Below, in pieces: positions 17,614 through 20,062 of a stretch of DNA of 20,062 bases (its first letter is position 1; the number at the start of each line of letters is the position of its first letter). The DNA lies in contig JAJJLU010004034.1 in assembly GCA_023807065.1 (NCBI GenBank), positions 1-20,062 on the forward strand. Direction: 5' to 3'. Made by a program: the position numbers and the translations under genes. The notes under the pieces were generated by a model. The model was given only the letters and a program-made list of their open reading frames with translations, made no database searches and was not told the DNA's origin. The DNA comes from Isotricha intestinalis (Eukaryota; Ciliophora; Litostomatea; Vestibuliferida; Isotrichidae).

Positions 17614-18909
17614 TTAAATTAATTTTTCACATTCACAATCATTTATTTTATTTTCACAATTAACATCTTTATCACTACTTTTTACTTTTTGAACAATTTT
17701 ATCAAAAACAATAAAACTAGCATAAATAAAAGCATAAAAATAGTTTGCAATGCAATTAATATTACATCCTCCAACAAAACCATATTTTTGAGTTAAATTT
17801 CCTCCAAATAAAGGGCCAATAGTTTCTCCTAAAAAATATCCTAAATTATAAACAGCAGAAGCATAATCTTGAGAAGAATTTTCATTGAATTTTAATTCAT
17901 TTTTTAAAATGATTATTGCATCAATAACAGCGGGAATAGAAATAAAAGCTCCTCCAAAACCTAATCCTGCTAAACCTAATATTATTATTGATAATTTTTG
18001 TGGTAAAAAATTTGATGGTCCTAAAAATAATATAAAAAAAGAATTAAATAACATTCCTATTGTCATTGTTATTCTATTACCAAATAATTTATTTGCAGGA
18101 GATAAAATTTGAAGAGATAAAAAATAAAAAATTGTTGTTATTATAAAGAATAAAGCAGTTTCTTCAGGTTCTAAACCAAATTTTTGATTTAAATGACTTG
18201 CAAAAACAGGATAAATAAAACTAATAGAAATAGAATCCATAGTAACAGCTAAGAAAGTAAGAATAATATTTCTATTTTTTAAAATAGGGAAAACATTAAC
18301 AGTATTATTATTATCATTATCATCATCATTAATATGATGTATTTCTAAAAGAGGAACACAGCTAATTAATAACATTTCCATAAAACCAGAAATTAAAAAA
18401 GGAAATTTAAATCCAAACATATAATAACCAATAGAAGCAATTAAAGGACCAATAGCAATACCTATTGAAGTTCCAACTTCAATATATCCTAAATTTTTTT
18501 CTATTTCTTTATCATCACTAATTGCAGCTGTTAAACTATATATTAATGTTTGAACTATTGCTCCTCCTGCTCCTTGAAAGAATCTAATTATAAATGATAA
18601 TATTATAAATAATGATCTATTCTCTATAAATGATATTAATCCAAACCATATTGTACATGATGATTCTGTTAATATTGCTAATATTAATAAATTTTTTCTT
18701 CCACATATTTCACTTAATAATGGAGTTAATATTGTTAAGAGAAAATTACTTATTGCAAATGATGAAAATATTATTCCTACTAATGATGAAGATATTCCTC
18801 TTTCTTCTGCTAAAAATGGATACAATGGAGCTAATAGGGAATATCCTATTTGGGAAAATATTGCAAAAAGAATTATTATTAACATTTTTTTTGAAATGAA
18901 GTATGCCAT
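17614..18909 (-). CDS. Major facilitator superfamily transporter, SLC18/DHA1-like
   Basis: This 431-residue protein has the twelve hydrophobic segments of an MFS carrier, with a central polar loop (HHINDDDNDNNNT, 191-203) splitting it six plus six. Motif A is present in degenerate form between helices 2 and 3 (LLSEICGRKN, 64-73). A motif B-like RFFQGAGGA lies in helix 4 (109-117). An antiporter motif C lies in helix 5 (GYIEVGTSIGIAIGP, 141-155). A related NLGYFLGETIGPLFGG lies in helix 11 (355-370). Such motifs mark proton-coupled exporters of the DHA1 type, including the vesicular amine/polyamine SLC18 group; SLC18B1-like proteins are common in protists. The cargo cannot be deduced. The C-terminal tail is cytosolic and unusually Cys-rich (NCENKINDCECEKLI). 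The ATG ending at 18909 gives a complete helix 1. Confidence 0.9.
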   Translation of the reverse strand: MAYFISKKMLIIILFAIFSQIGYSLLAPLYPFLAEERGISSSLVGIIFSSFAISNFLLTILTPLLSEICGRKNLLILAILTESSCTIWFGLISFIENRSLFIILSFIIRFFQGAGGAIVQTLIYSLTAAISDDKEIEKNLGYIEVGTSIGIAIGPLIASIGYYMFGFKFPFLISGFMEMLLISCVPLLEIHHINDDDNDNNNTVNVFPILKNRNIILTFLAVTMDSISISFIYPVFASHLNQKFGLEPEETALFFIITTIFYFLSLQILSPANKLFGNRITMTIGMLFNSFFILFLGPSNFLPQKLSIIILGLAGLGFGGAFISIPAVIDAIIILKNELKFNENSSQDYASAVYNLGYFLGETIGPLFGGNLTQKYGFVGGCNINCIANYFYAFIYASFIVFDKIVQKVKSSDKDVNCENKINDCECEKLI

Positions 18910-19183
18910 TTTTTGTAATTTTTTTTAATTTGTTTTTTTTAATTTTTTGAAATTAAGATTTTTAATATTTTTAAAAAATGTGGGATTTATCGTTAAATAA
19001 AAAAAGAAAAATTTTTCATAAAAAAGTGTAGGAATAATTTATTATATTATTCGTTTTCTATGAAATGATTGGCCATATATATATTATTCAATATGGCTTC
19101 ACAATTATTGTTGATATATTGAATATATAAAATAATCAATTCTTAAAAATAAATGATAAACATATAAATAAAATAGGTCTTTG
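18910..19183. other. AT-rich leader region upstream of the transporter gene
   Basis: No gene is supported. A short palindromic patch occurs around 19069-19096 (GGCCATATATATATTATTCA and ATATGGC). It probably includes the promoter of the minus-strand transporter. Confidence 0.4.
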
Positions 19184-19507
19184 CCAAATTCTTCATTTGA
19201 TGGTTTCAAAAATAAGATAATAAATATTTAAATTTTATTTGAAAACTTAACTTTTGGTCCTTTCATTATTATTTCTTCTTCCAAATTAATAAAAAAATCA
19301 ATTATTCTAAAAATATTTGATTATTTTCATTCAATATTTCAAAATTGTATTGAGATTGATGAAGTAATTATAATCAGAATAAATTTTTTATATAAGAAAA
19401 TAGTATATAAATCCAAATTGAAGAAAATTGTCTCACATTTTTCAGGATTTACATAATTTTTTACTGAAAATATAATTATTCATTTTACATCAATAATTCA
19501 TGAATAA
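19184..19507 (+). pseudogene. Possible gene remnant of unknown family
   Basis: One + frame reads PNSSFDGFKNKIINI, TAA (19229), then 74 codons without a stop (19232-19453), then TAA and a further 16 codons to a TAA at 19505. The long run includes ILFENLTFGPFIIISSSK, FDYFHSIFQNCIEIDEVI and KLKKIVSHFSGFT. In sequence this AT-rich, a 74-codon stop-free run is unlikely by chance, and the Gly/Pro/Asp/Glu content looks protein-like. There is no ATG at its start and I do not recognise it. It could be a dead gene or an exon of an unrecognised spliced gene. Confidence 0.35.
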
Positions 19508-19896
19508 TTGATGACAATTTTTAAAATTAAATTAATTTACCAATATAATACAAGCAAGAATTTATAAAAAAATTGAAATAAAAAAATGAAATATAATGTA
19601 AGAAGTTTAAGTTCAAAATTTAAATAAAATTAGAAATGACATTAATTTAAACGTAATTATAAAAGAGCTTTCCATAACTTAAATTTAATACTGATAAAAG
19701 ATATAAAAATAAAGAATTTTATCAGATATTTTTTAAATATTAATGAATAATTTTCTTTCTTAATTATATTTCAATTTTTTATTTATAATTTTTTTTATAA
19801 TTCAAAGGAATTAAAATAAGAATTTATTATGAAAAACTTAAATGAATTTATAATAATTTATGAAATTATGAAATATTAATTCTTTTTTTATATAAA
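19508..19896. other. AT-rich gap before the kinase-like remnant
   Basis: I see only AT-rich sequence with stops in all frames. It is the presumed leader region of the kinase-like sequence at the window's edge. Confidence 0.4.
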
Positions 19897-20062
19897 ATGA
19901 AAGTGATTAAAGATAATATTTGGAATAAATTTAAAAAAATAGAAATTTTATCTTCAAATAAATATAGTTCATATTATAAAGTGAAAAAATATTAATACTG
20001 GAAATTATTTTGGAATTAAAGAAATAAATAAACAAAAATTTAAGAAACTTTATAATTATGAT
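19897..20062 (+). pseudogene. Protein-kinase N-lobe, frameshifted and cut by the window end
   Basis: From the ATG at 19897 the frame reads MKVIKDNIWNKFKKIEIL, then SSNKYSSYYKVKKY, and stops at TAA 19993-19995. If one A of the A6 run at 19984-19989 is skipped, the reading continues open to the last base as NINTGNYFGIKEINKQKFKK and LYNYD. Together this resembles the start of a Ser/Thr kinase: first strand, second strand (YYKVKN for VYKVKN) and the third strand with the ATP-binding Lys (FGIKEIN for FAIKEIN). The glycine-rich loop is not conserved (SSNKYSS in place of GxGxFG). It could be a pseudogene, a pseudokinase with a sequencing error in the homopolymer, or a real programmed shift. The rest lies outside the window. 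Confidence 0.6.

Noticed and set aside
17885..18899. Two + strand open frames opposite the MFS transporter.
   Set aside because: They are shadows of the transporter's biased codons; the minus-strand protein has clear family motifs.

Overview
The window is mostly a very AT-rich eukaryotic nuclear locus from an unidentified microbial eukaryote. The genes are intron-less in the regions read, rich in Asn and Lys codons, and have A-rich start contexts. All twelve intact eukaryotic genes end in TAA, and Gln is written CAA inside them, so they use the standard code. A PDE6D homologue hints at a lineage with a cilium or flagellum. An anaerobic or gut protist (for example a rumen ciliate) or a zoosporic gut fungus would fit, but the sequence does not settle this.

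Bases 1 to about 681 are different. They are a higher-GC (23 of the first 60 bases are G/C) piece of a bacterial nusA gene, open at the 5' edge and cut off within or just after its first KH domain. At about 682 the sequence drops to eukaryotic intergenic composition (7 of 60 G/C at 721-780). This is most simply an assembly chimera with a co-sampled bacterium. A transferred nusA fragment is the alternative.

Layout after the junction: a TMEM161-like membrane protein (+), a 63-residue unknown (-), a YIP1/YIPF5-type Golgi membrane protein (+) and an unknown coiled-coil protein (-) form a tight cluster at 1463-5108. A PDE6D prenyl-binding protein and a PH-domain protein follow on +. Next is a 1.9 kb gap with a long inverted repeat (8770-9034) and a decayed gene, then two unknown low-complexity proteins on -. 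A tandem pair of PB1-domain genes follows (11674-14918). The second has a p62/NBR1-like PB1, coiled coil, ZZ, UBA-like layout, and a truncated copy of its coiled-coil region lies upstream of the first. The right side has a 729-residue unknown (-), an SLC18-like MFS transporter (-), a long gap with a gene remnant, and at the edge a frameshifted protein-kinase N-lobe.

No operon-like logic links these genes. Common themes are membrane traffic and lipidated-protein handling (YIP1, PDE6D, PH) and possible selective autophagy (PB1/ZZ/UBA). The larger gaps hold remnants of genes: RING-H2-like at 5290-5900, unknown at 7922-8280, kinase-like at 19897-20062. I found no RNA gene, CRISPR array, origin or recognisable promoter motif.
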